A stretch of 64,000 nt of DNA, taken from contig NZ_JANHDJ010000001.1 of assembly GCF_024494645.1 (NCBI RefSeq), positions 806,001 through 870,000 of the forward strand, written 5' to 3'. The notes under the pieces are model-generated. The model saw only the letters and a list, made by a program, of their open reading frames with translations, did not search any database and was not told the DNA's origin. Both the position numbers and the translations under genes were made by a program. Below are positions 17,481-26,748 of the stretch, one piece after another (the first letter of the stretch is position 1; every line of letters begins with the position of its first letter). The stretch is from Halohasta litorea. GTDB lineage: Archaea; Halobacteriota; Halobacteria; Halobacteriales; Haloferacaceae.

Positions 17481-19625
17481 ATGTCCGACGAACGAAAGCT
17501 GTCAAGACGAGCGAGCCTTCGAGGTATCGCAGCGACCGGCGCGATCATCAGCGGCACTGGTCTCAGTGCCGGGACGGTCAGCGCGAGCGAGAAAAAGGCC
17601 GAGTACATCAAAGAGATCGACTTCGAGGACTGCCACTCGATGGCCGTTCATCTGAAGAAGGGCGTCGACGAGCTCCCGATCACGATCAGAGCCTACAACG
17701 CCAAAAACGAGCGGATCGAGAACATCCGCCAGACGATCAAGCAAAAGGAGTTGTTGCCGTACGAGCTGTGGAAAGAGATCCACGACGGCGACGATCACGA
17801 GGACGATCTCGACGAGTACGACGACCACGACGACAAAAAGAAAGACGACGACCACGACGACGAGAAGTGTCTCTGCGGTGAGCACGACGATGATGACGAT
17901 GAGCATAAAAAGAAGGACGACCACGACCGGAAACGCGTCTGGACGTTCGACATCTACCAGTTCTACGATCACGCGATCGACGCCGACGACAAGATCCTCT
18001 CGGTGAAGATCGGCGACAAGCGGATCAAAAACACCAACGACTGCGCGAAAAAGTACCCCACCGACTACGACAAGAAAGGCGACATCGACACCGACGACAT
18101 CGGTCTCGTGGCGATCTGTGTCAACGGCGACGACAACACGGCACGCTACCGCGTCGACAACTGGAACAAAAAGGCGGTGACGGTTCAGTACGACGTCTAC
18201 AACACTGACCGTGGCGGTGAGGTGCTGATCGAGCCACAGAGCTCGACCTACTTCGATGTCGAAGCGACCGGCTCGGGCGGTGAGGCGACCGTTCGACTGT
18301 TCTACGAGGGCGAACAGATCGATGTCAAGGCCAGCAACACCGAGCGCGACTGTCTCGCCGCAGATGATGTCGCGTTCAGCGTGAACGACGTCGACTACTC
18401 GAAACGGAAAGTCGAGTTCTACCTCCACGACGGAACCGACTTCGATCGGACGTTCAACTACTACAACTATGAGACCGGAGCCGCGGGGACGATCACGGTT
18501 CACGACGGTCCCGCCAGTGCCGAGACGTTCTGGCTCGACGCACCACGCTGCAAGGCGTCGGTCAAACTGTTCTATCAGGGCCACGTTGTCGGTGAAGCCG
18601 AGAATACTAGCGATCTCGACGGGCCAGTGGTCAACAAAACCCAACAAGAAAGCTACGAGACGATCCAGGAGGCGGTCGACGACGCCAATGAGGGCGATAC
18701 GATTATCGTCTGCGAGGACCAGGAACCCGCCGAGACGGTTGTAGTCGACGTAGAGAACCTAACGATAGAAGGGTTCGAAAAACCGATTGTTGAGGTGAAC
18801 GCCACTTCTGCATTCAGCATTGAAGCCGACGGCGTAACGATTGACGGCCTCGAAATACGAAATCCGGCAAGTGGGATCTCGGCTAATCCGGGCGACTTCG
18901 GTGGGGCCGTCGGGATAACTGTCAGTGCCGGAACTGAGAACGTGCGTATAAAAAATAATGAGATCACCGAGATTGGAACAGAGAACGACGACGCGAACGC
19001 AATCGGAATTCTGGCGAATGACGGCACCAGCGGGATCAAGATCTATAACAACGAAATCAGCGACCTCGAAGGGACTGACGAAGACCAAGGTGCTGTGCAA
19101 GCGATCCTGATCGACGAATCCGGCACACAGATCACCGACGTGACGGTCAAAAACAATACAATCTCCAACCTGCTCGACACGCGCTCGACAGTTGCGGTCC
19201 GATTCAATGGCGATGTTTCCGGTGAGATCAGTGACAATGACATCAGTGATCTGAACACCGAGGGTAATACCGCTGGTGGCGATCCCGGTGGCTTCACTCA
19301 GGTTATTTCGCTGGCTCGAGGTGGCGCTAGCACTACCGGCCCCTCGAATGTCACAATCGAAGACAATTCCATTTCTGACATCGAGACGACGACTCCGGAT
19401 AACTTCTTTGGACCCACCCACATCATCGTAGGGGCAGATGCGGACGCAGCGACAATTATCATCGAATCGAACGAGTTCTCCGGAGACAGTACTGACGACG
19501 ATGAATTCTACATCATCGACGAAACTGGAGATCTGGATCTGGATTCTGTGCTGGATGACAACAGCTTCGATCCGCCAGGAGATGTCACCTCGTTCAACGG
19601 TGGCGCAATCGTGAGAGACGACTAG
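17481..19625 (+). CDS. Tat-exported right-handed beta-helix protein with D/H/K-rich segment
   Basis: A 714-residue secreted protein. The ATG at 17481 gives a Tat signal (SRRASLRG followed by a hydrophobic stretch to about residue 35). Residues 95-155 form an extremely polar Asp/His/Lys-rich stretch with a CLCG motif, possibly metal-binding. Two similar beta-sandwich-like modules follow (VDNWNKKAVTVQYDVYN and YDFDRTFNY-type segments, each with a 'LFY.G' end). From about residue 390 a parallel beta-helix region begins with ETIQEAVDDANEGDTIIV and continues with repeated N-N-x-I motifs, as in pectate-lyase-like or NosD/CASH proteins. No C-terminal sorting signal. It may bind or act on surface polysaccharides; no catalytic residues can be assigned. 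Confidence 0.7.
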   Translation: MSDERKLSRRASLRGIAATGAIISGTGLSAGTVSASEKKAEYIKEIDFEDCHSMAVHLKKGVDELPITIRAYNAKNERIENIRQTIKQKELLPYELWKEIHDGDDHEDDLDEYDDHDDKKKDDDHDDEKCLCGEHDDDDDEHKKKDDHDRKRVWTFDIYQFYDHAIDADDKILSVKIGDKRIKNTNDCAKKYPTDYDKKGDIDTDDIGLVAICVNGDDNTARYRVDNWNKKAVTVQYDVYNTDRGGEVLIEPQSSTYFDVEATGSGGEATVRLFYEGEQIDVKASNTERDCLAADDVAFSVNDVDYSKRKVEFYLHDGTDFDRTFNYYNYETGAAGTITVHDGPASAETFWLDAPRCKASVKLFYQGHVVGEAENTSDLDGPVVNKTQQESYETIQEAVDDANEGDTIIVCEDQEPAETVVVDVENLTIEGFEKPIVEVNATSAFSIEADGVTIDGLEIRNPASGISANPGDFGGAVGITVSAGTENVRIKNNEITEIGTENDDANAIGILANDGTSGIKIYNNEISDLEGTDEDQGAVQAILIDESGTQITDVTVKNNTISNLLDTRSTVAVRFNGDVSGEISDNDISDLNTEGNTAGGDPGGFTQVISLARGGASTTGPSNVTIEDNSISDIETTTPDNFFGPTHIIVGADADAATIIIESNEFSGDSTDDDEFYIIDETGDLDLDSVLDDNSFDPPGDVTSFNGGAIVRDD

Positions 19626-19699
19626 ACGAGAGTCCGCTAACTCCCGACACCATACGTTACCGATGGTGTCTCTCTATCTGTATTTTTCGTGAGGCAGAG
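19626..19699. other. Downstream flank of the beta-helix gene
   Basis: Contains a short inverted repeat near 19650-19670 (ACACCAT with ATGGTGT) followed by a T-run, a plausible transcription end for the beta-helix gene. Confidence 0.35.
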
Positions 19700-20170
19700 A
19701 TCACGAACGATTCTTCCCGAACTCGGTGAAACAGCGGTAGGAACCACGACATCTCGTAGAACGTGTCTGGGTGTGAACAACCAACCGACACACATTCACT
19801 GTTACTCGCAACACACTCTTCGAAGGACGAACGCTCGACGAGGTTATCATCACCTTCGTACTCTACGTAGATACGCTGCTTAATCAGCCAAATCGCTCAC
19901 CCCGGCATGACAGGTGTCGCGGGTACGTGGCACTCGTCTCTGACAACGAGAAAACCGTTCCACACTCCGAAGAGTTCGTCACTGATGAGGGCGTCCTCGT
20001 CAACCAAGTCGAATGTATCTGGTCACTCGTGAACCGTGGCTGCAGAAGTTTTGTGGGCTCTCGCCCGGATTGAAGCAGTCCGTTCGACGGGTTCGTACGG
20101 ACAGTGAACTCGCTGAATACCGTTGAGTGAGCTCATTGACTGCTTTGCGATCAACGTGTTTTACTGAGTT
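19700..20170 (+). pseudogene. Decayed transposase remnant, probably IS1595 family
   Basis: No intact frame remains, but pieces on the plus strand are recognisable. From 19921 the frame reads GYVALVSDNEKTVPHSEEF and then EGVLVNQVECIWSLVNRG, the pattern of the DDE-region 'H-x-N-x-x-E-x-x-W-S-L' of haloarchaeal IS1595 (ISXO2-like) transposases. After a stop and frame changes, a shifted frame shows ELIDCFAINVFY near 20127-20165, the typical C-terminal end. Stops and at least two frameshifts show it is dead. Terminal repeats could not be paired. It marks past mobile-element activity in this accessory region. Confidence 0.55.
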
Positions 20171-20267
20171 ATGCAAGAGCCTCACAGACAGCTCGTTGAT
20201 GGGAGGTGATTGGCGTCAATATTCAGCTACGTAATCAGCATCGTAGTGAAAAATCGAACGCCGTCGA

Positions 20268-21194
20268 CTACCGATGACTCAGGCGAGCCCCGACGACCAA
20301 CGAGAATATCGCAACAAGACCGCCGACGATTCCGAATCCTGGAGCCTCGTCGGCCGTCGCAGCGTCGTCAGCGCCGTTCGCCTCGGTGCCGTTGTCTGCT
20401 GTCGATTCAGCCGCCTCGACGCCCGCTGCGGTTCCGTTTTCAGCTGACTCGTCCGATGTGAGTTGGAGGACGACAACGACCTGTCCGTGTGACTCCGATT
20501 CGCGAAACGTCCATCCACCGCCAGCATCCTCGTATGAGGTCGCCGCGTCGATGGGGTCGATATCCGTCTCCCAGGCGTAGCCGTCCCGCTGGATGTAGCC
20601 GACGACCTCGATCTCGTCGGCGTGATCGCCGTCGACGGTGGCCTCGCCGTACTCGATTTCGTCGCCGATGGCAGGTCCGTGGAACTCGATACAGTGGCTA
20701 TCCATGCGGCCGTCGCCCTGGGCGACGTCATCGCTGGTCCCGAACTGATCGGCATCGAGCGGTCGTTCGTAGTGCTCGGTGAGCGGGTACTCGACGGTCA
20801 TCGGATCGGCACTACTGTGCCACTCTAGCGTCTCGCCGGTCGGGATCGTGACCGTCGTGTTCGGCACCGTCTCGCCGACGATCGGCTCGCCCGCTTCGTT
20901 GAGCAGGACGGTGCAGATCTTTCCGGAGCCGTCGCCGAGATACGGATCGCGGTACTCGTCGCGGGGGTTGACGTAGCTCACCCAACTCCCGTCGTCGGCT
21001 GCGGCCTCGAAGTACTCGTCGCCGGGCTCCGGCGCTGGCTCGGTGTAGGCGTCCTCGGTGACGTTCACTGCATTGGTTTCGCCCTGGGCTGCAACGGCTG
21101 CAGGGGCAACGATACTGCCGATGAGGCTGAGACACAGGAGGACGGCGAAACCGACCCGACTGCGCTCCCAGACTCGTGGATGTAGCTGTGACAT
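20268..21194 (-). CDS. Secreted PGF-CTERM surface protein, function unknown
   Basis: A 308-residue protein with a Sec-type signal peptide (residues 13-37, ending in AAVAAQG) and a C-terminal PGFGIVGGLVAIFSLVVGARL segment followed by a basic end. This is the PGF-CTERM signal, processed by archaeosortase A for lipid attachment to the cell surface. The middle contains acidic sequence with two Cys residues (one in GKICTVLL, one in SHCIEF) and no domain I recognise; near the C-terminus is a Glu/Asn/Thr/Ala-rich linker typical for glycosylated stalks. The upstream region has nested hairpins (21210-21268). Confidence 0.72.
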   Translation of the reverse strand: MSQLHPRVWERSRVGFAVLLCLSLIGSIVAPAAVAAQGETNAVNVTEDAYTEPAPEPGDEYFEAAADDGSWVSYVNPRDEYRDPYLGDGSGKICTVLLNEAGEPIVGETVPNTTVTIPTGETLEWHSSADPMTVEYPLTEHYERPLDADQFGTSDDVAQGDGRMDSHCIEFHGPAIGDEIEYGEATVDGDHADEIEVVGYIQRDGYAWETDIDPIDAATSYEDAGGGWTFRESESHGQVVVVLQLTSDESAENGTAAGVEAAESTADNGTEANGADDAATADEAPGFGIVGGLVAIFSLVVGARLSHR

Positions 21195-21209
21195 TGGTGG
21201 TTGTTCGTG

Positions 21210-21268
21210 GTGTCACTCGGCACGCCTCGACAGGATTGGAGTCCTCGATGGCGCATCGAGAGTGACAC
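21210..21268. repeat. Nested inverted repeats upstream of the PGF-CTERM gene
   Basis: GTGTCACTC at 21210-21218 pairs perfectly with GAGTGACAC at 21260-21268. Just inside, CTCGATG at 21244-21250 pairs with CATCGAG at 21254-21260 over a 3-nt loop. They lie 16-74 nt upstream of the start at 21194 and may form an operator or a leader structure. Confidence 0.5.
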
Positions 21269-21431
21269 TCCCACCGCTGGCTACACCGTTCGGTCGTTTA
21301 GCTACCCTCCGTATAACCGCCCGAATACGCCGTGTCCCTGTTGGGCTGTTCGAACTCCCGGTCCAGTAGGTGTTGTCTACCGCTTCGTAGACACTCTCTA
21401 CCCACCCGTTCTCTCGGATCGCAGAGGCTGT

Positions 21432-22949
21432 TCAGAGATAGCCCAGATCGGCCAGCCGCTGTTCGGTCGAGGCGCTCATCTCGACTGCAGTCTCGGGGGT
21501 ATGATCCCGCTCGACGGTGCCCAGCCAGTCGTCAAGCCGGGTGTCGAGTTGGGCTGCGAGTGCGGGTCGCTGGTCGGCCCGGTTGTGATGTTCGTCGCCA
21601 TCGGCGGCCAGATAGAGCCACTGTGAGCCATCCGACCCTCGAATATACGTTGCCCCCTCGGTTCGCACCGACCGGAGCGACCGATCGAAGCCACGAACCC
21701 GGTCGGGAAGCTCGCCAAATCTGGCTTCCAGCGAGTCGACCGCGGGCTGGGGCTGGATATGTTCGGCAAAGACTGCGTCTCGGGGAGTGGTCGCCGACCG
21801 CGGGTGGAACGACTGGCCCTGTGCCTGCATCGCCAACTCGGGGGCCGAGATACCGGCCGTCTCCAGGAGCGTCGGGACGAGATCGAGCAGTTGGACGAAC
21901 CCATCGCGCTGGCTACCGTCCTGAAACGGACCGCCAGTGATGACAAGCGGGACGTGAACGACCGTCTCGTGGAGGTTGTACTGATGACCGAAAAAGCCGT
22001 ACTCGCCGATGTTTTCGCCGTGATCGCCGAGCACCACGAAAATCGTGTTCTCCCATTCGCCCGCTTTTTGAATCGAATCACGGAGCCGACCGAGCTGGGC
22101 GTCGACGTAGGCGAGCTCGCCCCGATAGAGTCCGCGGAGTAGCTCACATTCCCGCTCGGAGAGGTCGTACTCGCCGACGTCGAAGGCCCGCGGGTCCTGT
22201 CGGAGTCCGAGCGCCTCGTCGACCGCCGTTGGCGAGAGGAACTGCTCGGCGTACTCCCGGGGTGGATCGTACTCGATATGTGGCTCGATGTAGTTACAGA
22301 ACAGGAAAAACGGCTGGTCGGTGCGCCTGTGTTGCCGGTCGGCAAGCCACTCGGTGATCCAGTCAGTCGTCCGGGCAGCCCCGTTGTCGCCACAGAGATA
22401 CCGTTCGTAGGCAACGTTTGCCAGCGTGATCGCCGGATTCCCCGCGAGCAACTGGTCTTTGAACGACGTTAGTCGCTCACTAACGCCGCTGGCTCGGACG
22501 ACTGCGCCGGTGTCGACATCGGACTGAATGTACTGCCAGCCCTTCCGAAACCGATCGAAGCCACGATCAAAGCCGAACTCGCCGGTGATCCAGCAGTTGT
22601 TCGAGACGCCGACCGTCTCGTAGCCTGCCGATTGGAAGGCCGCCGGTACTGTCTCGTGGTCGGCATCGAGATAGGTGTGGCCGCCGTGGGCTCCGTGGGC
22701 GGCGGTGTACAGTCCGGTAAACAGCGAGGCGTGGGAGGGGAGCGTCCACGGCGAACTGGTGTAGGCGCGGGTGAACTCGGTTCCGGCGGCGGCCAGCGAC
22801 GCCAGTGTGGGGGTAATTCGGGACGCCGCGGGGACGGTTTCCTTCGCCCGCGCGGTGTCCATGACGACGAGAACGACGTTTGGCCGGTCGTCCCCGTCGC
22901 CGAGATCATGGGGGTCCGTCGTCGACCGGGGGCTGCTGTCGGGGGACAT
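21432..22949 (-). CDS. Sulfatase/alkaline-phosphatase superfamily enzyme with Thr at the nucleophile site
   Basis: A 505-residue protein of the sulfatase fold. The first metal block is NVVLVVMDTARA. The active-site box reads WTLPSHASLFTG: lined up with CTSARASLLTG of the neighbouring sulfatase, the Cys/Ser position is Thr69 and the Arg position is His73. So it is unlikely to carry formylglycine and may instead be a phosphohydrolase or phosphotransferase of the same superfamily. The second metal block is VVLGDHGENIGEYGFFGHQ. No signal peptide; the ATG at 22949 avoids a non-conserved 16-residue extension and has a TATA-like CTTACGAC (minus strand) about 30 nt upstream. The substrate is unknown. 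Confidence 0.82.
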   Translation of the reverse strand: MSPDSSPRSTTDPHDLGDGDDRPNVVLVVMDTARAKETVPAASRITPTLASLAAAGTEFTRAYTSSPWTLPSHASLFTGLYTAAHGAHGGHTYLDADHETVPAAFQSAGYETVGVSNNCWITGEFGFDRGFDRFRKGWQYIQSDVDTGAVVRASGVSERLTSFKDQLLAGNPAITLANVAYERYLCGDNGAARTTDWITEWLADRQHRRTDQPFFLFCNYIEPHIEYDPPREYAEQFLSPTAVDEALGLRQDPRAFDVGEYDLSERECELLRGLYRGELAYVDAQLGRLRDSIQKAGEWENTIFVVLGDHGENIGEYGFFGHQYNLHETVVHVPLVITGGPFQDGSQRDGFVQLLDLVPTLLETAGISAPELAMQAQGQSFHPRSATTPRDAVFAEHIQPQPAVDSLEARFGELPDRVRGFDRSLRSVRTEGATYIRGSDGSQWLYLAADGDEHHNRADQRPALAAQLDTRLDDWLGTVERDHTPETAVEMSASTEQRLADLGYL

Positions 22950-23089
22950 GGTATACACAGTACGCCAACTCGTCGTAAGGCAGTAGTTGCAGAACACTGA
23001 CCACGTGTATCCGGCAGGATCGACGCCGACACTGACGCTCCCGGCTGCGGCTCACGGAGTATTTAAACTGCGGGACCGGAGATTCCCCA

Positions 23090-23926
23090 ATGCGTGCGTT
23101 CCGTCTCGCCTACGATGGCCGCCCGTTTTACGGCTTTCAGCGCCAGCCCGACGTGCCGACCGTCGAGGGGACGCTGTTCGCGGCGCTCCGGTCGCTGTCG
23201 GTACTACCGAGCGACGCCCACCGGCCAGAGGGGTATGCGGCGGCGGGCCGAACCGACGCCGGAGTGTCGGCGGTCGCTCAGACGGTTGCCTTCGAGTGTC
23301 CCGACTGGCTAACTCCGCGGGCGCTCAACAGCGAACTCCCCGGCACGATCCGGGCGTGGGCCAGCGCCGATGTCGCCCCCGAGTTCCATGCCACCCACCA
23401 CGCGGTTCGCCGAGTATACACCTACTATTTATATGCACCCCAGAAGGAGAGCCGAAGCCTCGATGGTCGGCCCCCGGTCGACGACGAGCGGACCACCGCG
23501 GCACTCGATGTGCTCTGTGGATACAACGATTTTCACAACCTGACATCCGACGACCACGGGACTCGGCGTGGGCTATCGGGGCGTGTCGACCGCGACGGCG
23601 AGTGGCTGGTAGTCGAGGTCGCTGCGGGGGGGTTCGCCCGCGAGCTCGTCCGGCGGCTGGCGTCGGTGGTTCGGATCGTCGGCAGCGGCGAGCGATCGGC
23701 CGACTGGGTCGACGATCTCCTCGGCCCCGAACCGGTCGACCCGCGGCCACCGCCTGCACCACCGGAGCCGCTCGTCCTCTCGGACGTTCGGTATCGGAGT
23801 GTCGACTTCAAGCGTGATCCGGAGGCCGTCGACAGCGGCGCGGTTGCTTTCGGCGAGCGGGCAATCGAGGCACTCGCCCGTGGGCGTGTTTCCCGGACAG
23901 TTGTCGACCGGCTCACGGAAAAATAG
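23090..23926 (+). CDS. truA: tRNA pseudouridine synthase A
   Basis: A 278-residue TruA/Pus3-type enzyme making pseudouridine in the anticodon stem-loop (positions 38-40 in bacteria, 38/39 in archaea and eukaryotes). N-terminal FRLAYDGRPFYGFQRQPDVPTVEG and GRTDAGVSAVAQ, with the catalytic Asp at residue 56, are diagnostic. The later ARELVRRLASVVRIVGSG is the conserved C-terminal block. A TATA-like ATTTAAAC at 23061-23068 lies about 22-29 nt upstream of the ATG, fitting a leaderless transcript. The gene is divergent from the sulfatase-fold gene. Confidence 0.94.
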   Translation: MRAFRLAYDGRPFYGFQRQPDVPTVEGTLFAALRSLSVLPSDAHRPEGYAAAGRTDAGVSAVAQTVAFECPDWLTPRALNSELPGTIRAWASADVAPEFHATHHAVRRVYTYYLYAPQKESRSLDGRPPVDDERTTAALDVLCGYNDFHNLTSDDHGTRRGLSGRVDRDGEWLVVEVAAGGFARELVRRLASVVRIVGSGERSADWVDDLLGPEPVDPRPPPAPPEPLVLSDVRYRSVDFKRDPEAVDSGAVAFGERAIEALARGRVSRTVVDRLTEK

Positions 23927-23938
23927 GGGTGAAGACAG

Positions 23939-24541
23939 CTACGTGTTCACTGTCAGGTCGATCTCGTCGGTCTGGGCACCCATGATGAGATTGTAGGTCG
24001 GCGACCGGGCCGGGTAGGTCGAGAGCTGTTTGATCTCCTCGGGAGAGAGATCTGGTGCTGTGACAGTCACCTCTAGGTGGATATCGCCGTACATCTCGTC
24101 GGCACGGTCGACGTCGTGGATGCCGAACAGCACGCGGAGGTCGACCGGGACGCTCACTCTCGTTTCGACCTCGTCGAAGTCGAGCCCCTCGCGCACAGCG
24201 TTGTAGCCGATCGTCCCGTTGATACACGCCGTGAGGGCTGCCAGTGCGACCTCGATCGACTCCTGTCGGTCTTCGAGTTCGGTGTAGCCCATCGCCTCTT
24301 CGATCTCCGGTGGCAGGCCGAACCGGATGGGGTGGGCTCGGTCCTCACCCATGCGTTCACCGCCGAGTTCCCACTCGCTGATCGTCGCTGTCGTGCGGTT
24401 GATGACGTCCTCGCTCGTCCCGGTTGCGCTGAACGTGACCGCGGCATCGTCGGGGTTCGAAGCCATCCAGTCGATGAATTCGAGATGGCTGCCGACGTTG
24501 ATGCCGTGGCTGGTTTCGGGTGTGTGTTCTTCTGTTGCCAT
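23939..24541 (-). CDS. OsmC-family protein
   Basis: A 200-residue OsmC-like protein. Family marks include the helix with ALAALTACINGTIGYNAVREG, where the Cys is the expected peroxidatic residue, and a C-terminal ARSPTYNLIMG, lacking the second conserved Cys found in active OsmC/Ohr hydroperoxidases. It may therefore be a YhfA/SACOL-like member of uncertain activity. The ATG at 24541 is preferred over a GTG 9 nt upstream. It is divergent from pepF and separated from truA (convergent) by 12 bp. Confidence 0.82.
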   Translation of the reverse strand: MATEEHTPETSHGINVGSHLEFIDWMASNPDDAAVTFSATGTSEDVINRTTATISEWELGGERMGEDRAHPIRFGLPPEIEEAMGYTELEDRQESIEVALAALTACINGTIGYNAVREGLDFDEVETRVSVPVDLRVLFGIHDVDRADEMYGDIHLEVTVTAPDLSPEEIKQLSTYPARSPTYNLIMGAQTDEIDLTVNT

Positions 24542-24802
24542 TGGGGACACCTGTCGTGAGAGATGAGTCCGACGAGCCTAACCGTAGTTACGTGGTTTCG
24601 ACCGATAGCTGTCGGATCAGCACACAACGCGTCGCGGAACTGGCTCCTACTCGATTCGAGCCGACACGTTGTATGTGTGACTCTCTCTGCGTTCTGGCTC
24701 GATACTCCCCGTGTGCAGTTCGGTCGGGGACTACTGCAAATCACAACCGCCGCAACCGTCCGAGTAACAAGACTTACACTCACTGTCGGCCTTCCGTTGC
24801 CC

Positions 24803-26602
24803 ATGAGTACGGTTCCCGAACGGTCGGAGCTGGCGGACGAACACACATGGGCACTCGAAAGCATCTTCGAGTCCGACGAGGCCTGGGCGGACCACTTCGA
24901 GACGGTCTCCGGGCGGATCGAGGAGCTCACCGCCTACGAGGGACGGGTTACGGAGAGTTCCGAGACACTCCTGGAGCTCTTGGAACTCCGCGAAGAGATC
25001 ATGCGTGAGGTCTCTCAACTCGGGGTGTACGCCAACCTCCGGGCCAGCGAAGACACCCGCGACCAGGAGTATCAGGCGCTTTCGGGGAAAGCCCAGGCGC
25101 TGTCCTCGGAGGCATCCAGTGCGGTCTCCTACATCGAACCGGAGCTCCAGGAGCTGACCGAAGCCGACATCGAGGAATACGTCGACGAGGTGCCGGAACT
25201 CGCGGCCTACGACCAGTTCTTTGATGACGTGCTGCGTGCCAAACCGCACACCCGCTCGGCGGAGGTCGAGGAACTGCTCGCGGAGTTGGGCGAAGTCACC
25301 AGCTCGCCGAGCGACATCTACTCGATGCTGGCCAACGCCGATATGACGTTCCCGACTGTCGAAGACCCCGACGGCGAGGAGATCGAAATCAGCCAGGGAA
25401 ATTTCACGAAACTGCTGAAACACGAGGACCGAAGCTTCCGAAAACAGGTCCACGAGCAGTATTACGACGAGTGGGAGAACGTCCGAAACACGGTCGGTAC
25501 CTCGCTTAAAAAGCAGATCCGGAAGGACGTCAAAGTTGCCCGTGCCCGCAACTACGAGACCGCCCGGGAGGCCGCCCTCGACGGCCCAAACGTTCCGACG
25601 GAAGTGTACGATACGCTCGTCGACACCGTCCACGAGAACCTCGATCTCCTCCACCGCCACGCCGAACTCAAAGGCGACGCACTCGGCGTCGACGAGCTCC
25701 AGCCGTGGGACCTCTATATGTCGCTGACCGGCGAGGAAGGGCCGGATATCGAGTACGAACAGGCCAAAGACTGGATCGTCGAGGCCGTCGAACCGTTAGG
25801 CGACGCCTATCAACAGCGAATGGCCGAAGGCCTCGAAAGTCGGTGGGTCGACGTCTACGAGAACCGCGGCAAGCGCTCGGGCGCGTTCTCCTCGGGCACC
25901 TACGACACCCAGCCGTTCATCCTCATGAACTACCAGGACGACATCGCCTCGATGTTTACTCTTGCTCACGAGTTGGGCCACTCGATGCACTCGGAGTTGG
26001 CCCAGGAGGCCCAGCCGTGGCACGACGCGGGCTACGAGATCTTCGTCGCCGAGGTCGCCTCGACGGTCAACGAGACGCTGCTGACCCACCATCTCCTGGA
26101 GACCGTCGACGACGACGAACTTCGCCTGCACGTCCTGGATGAGTATCTCGAACGCTTCCGTTCGACCCTCTTCCGGCAGACGATGTTCGCGGAGTTCGAA
26201 CAGCAGATCCACGAGCGCGCAGAGAACGACGAGCCGCTGACGCCCGACGTCTTCGACGAGCTGTATGGCGATCTCAAAGGAGCCTACTACGAGCCAGCGG
26301 CGGTCGACGACCACATCCAACGCGAGTGGCAGCGGATTCCACATTTCTACTACAACTTCTACGTCTACCAGTATGCGACCGGCATCTCGGCGGCGGTTGC
26401 GATCGTCGAGGGAATCCTCGAAGACGGCCAGACGGGTGGCGACGGGGCCGCGGCCTACCGCGAGATGCTCCGGGCGGGCGGCAGCGTCTATCCGATTGAG
26501 GCCCTCGATATCGCGGGCCTCGATATGACCTCGCCCGATCCGATCGAGTCGGCGCTGTCGGTGTACGGCGACTACCTCGACCGCGTCGACGAGCTTCGGT
26601 AG
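24803..26602 (+). CDS. pepF: Oligoendopeptidase F
   Basis: A 599-residue M3B zinc metallopeptidase degrading short peptides in the cytoplasm. The HELGH zinc motif is at about residues 389-393 within TLAHELGHSMHSEL, and the third zinc ligand lies in the downstream FVAEVASTVNE helix. N-terminal DEHTWALESIFES is the usual PepF opening. Length matches the family (about 600). The ATG at 24803 follows a TATA-like GACTTACAC (24771-24779); an in-frame upstream region of 80 codons has no homology. It could recycle peptides made by the proteasome, whose ATPase gene follows. Confidence 0.95.
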   Translation: MSTVPERSELADEHTWALESIFESDEAWADHFETVSGRIEELTAYEGRVTESSETLLELLELREEIMREVSQLGVYANLRASEDTRDQEYQALSGKAQALSSEASSAVSYIEPELQELTEADIEEYVDEVPELAAYDQFFDDVLRAKPHTRSAEVEELLAELGEVTSSPSDIYSMLANADMTFPTVEDPDGEEIEISQGNFTKLLKHEDRSFRKQVHEQYYDEWENVRNTVGTSLKKQIRKDVKVARARNYETAREAALDGPNVPTEVYDTLVDTVHENLDLLHRHAELKGDALGVDELQPWDLYMSLTGEEGPDIEYEQAKDWIVEAVEPLGDAYQQRMAEGLESRWVDVYENRGKRSGAFSSGTYDTQPFILMNYQDDIASMFTLAHELGHSMHSELAQEAQPWHDAGYEIFVAEVASTVNETLLTHHLLETVDDDELRLHVLDEYLERFRSTLFRQTMFAEFEQQIHERAENDEPLTPDVFDELYGDLKGAYYEPAAVDDHIQREWQRIPHFYYNFYVYQYATGISAAVAIVEGILEDGQTGGDGAAAYREMLRAGGSVYPIEALDIAGLDMTSPDPIESALSVYGDYLDRVDELR

Positions 26603-26717
26603 CCCTCCCTACTGACGCCGATCGATTTACTGACGCCGGTCGATTGCCCGAGGGCTGGTCTCGGGGAGGTGTGCCGATTGCTGGGCGGCCCGAACATTCC
26701 CCGAGACCCAAAGGCCC

Positions 26718-26724
26718 ATTTACG
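26718..26724 (+). promoter_or_regulatory. TATA-like box of the PAN gene
   Basis: ATTTACG lies 25-31 nt before the ATG at 26749, supporting that start over the longer frame that reaches 26644. Confidence 0.4.
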
Positions 26725-26748
26725 CCCGGCACTAACCACAGCCAACAA

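Noticed and set aside
17760-17940. DNA repeat array or CRISPR in the GAC-rich stretch
   Set aside because: It is in-frame Asp/His/Lys codons of the secreted protein, with no regular repeat-spacer pattern. No CRISPR array was seen anywhere in the window.
20268-20461. Short plus-strand frame overlapping the PGF-CTERM gene end
   Set aside because: Basic, Arg/Pro-rich shadow with no start signal; the minus-strand gene has a clear sorting signal.
21374-21393. TGTCTAC/GTAGACA hairpin as a terminator of the sulfatase-fold gene
   Set aside because: No T-tract follows in the direction of transcription, and archaeal termination does not usually rely on hairpins.
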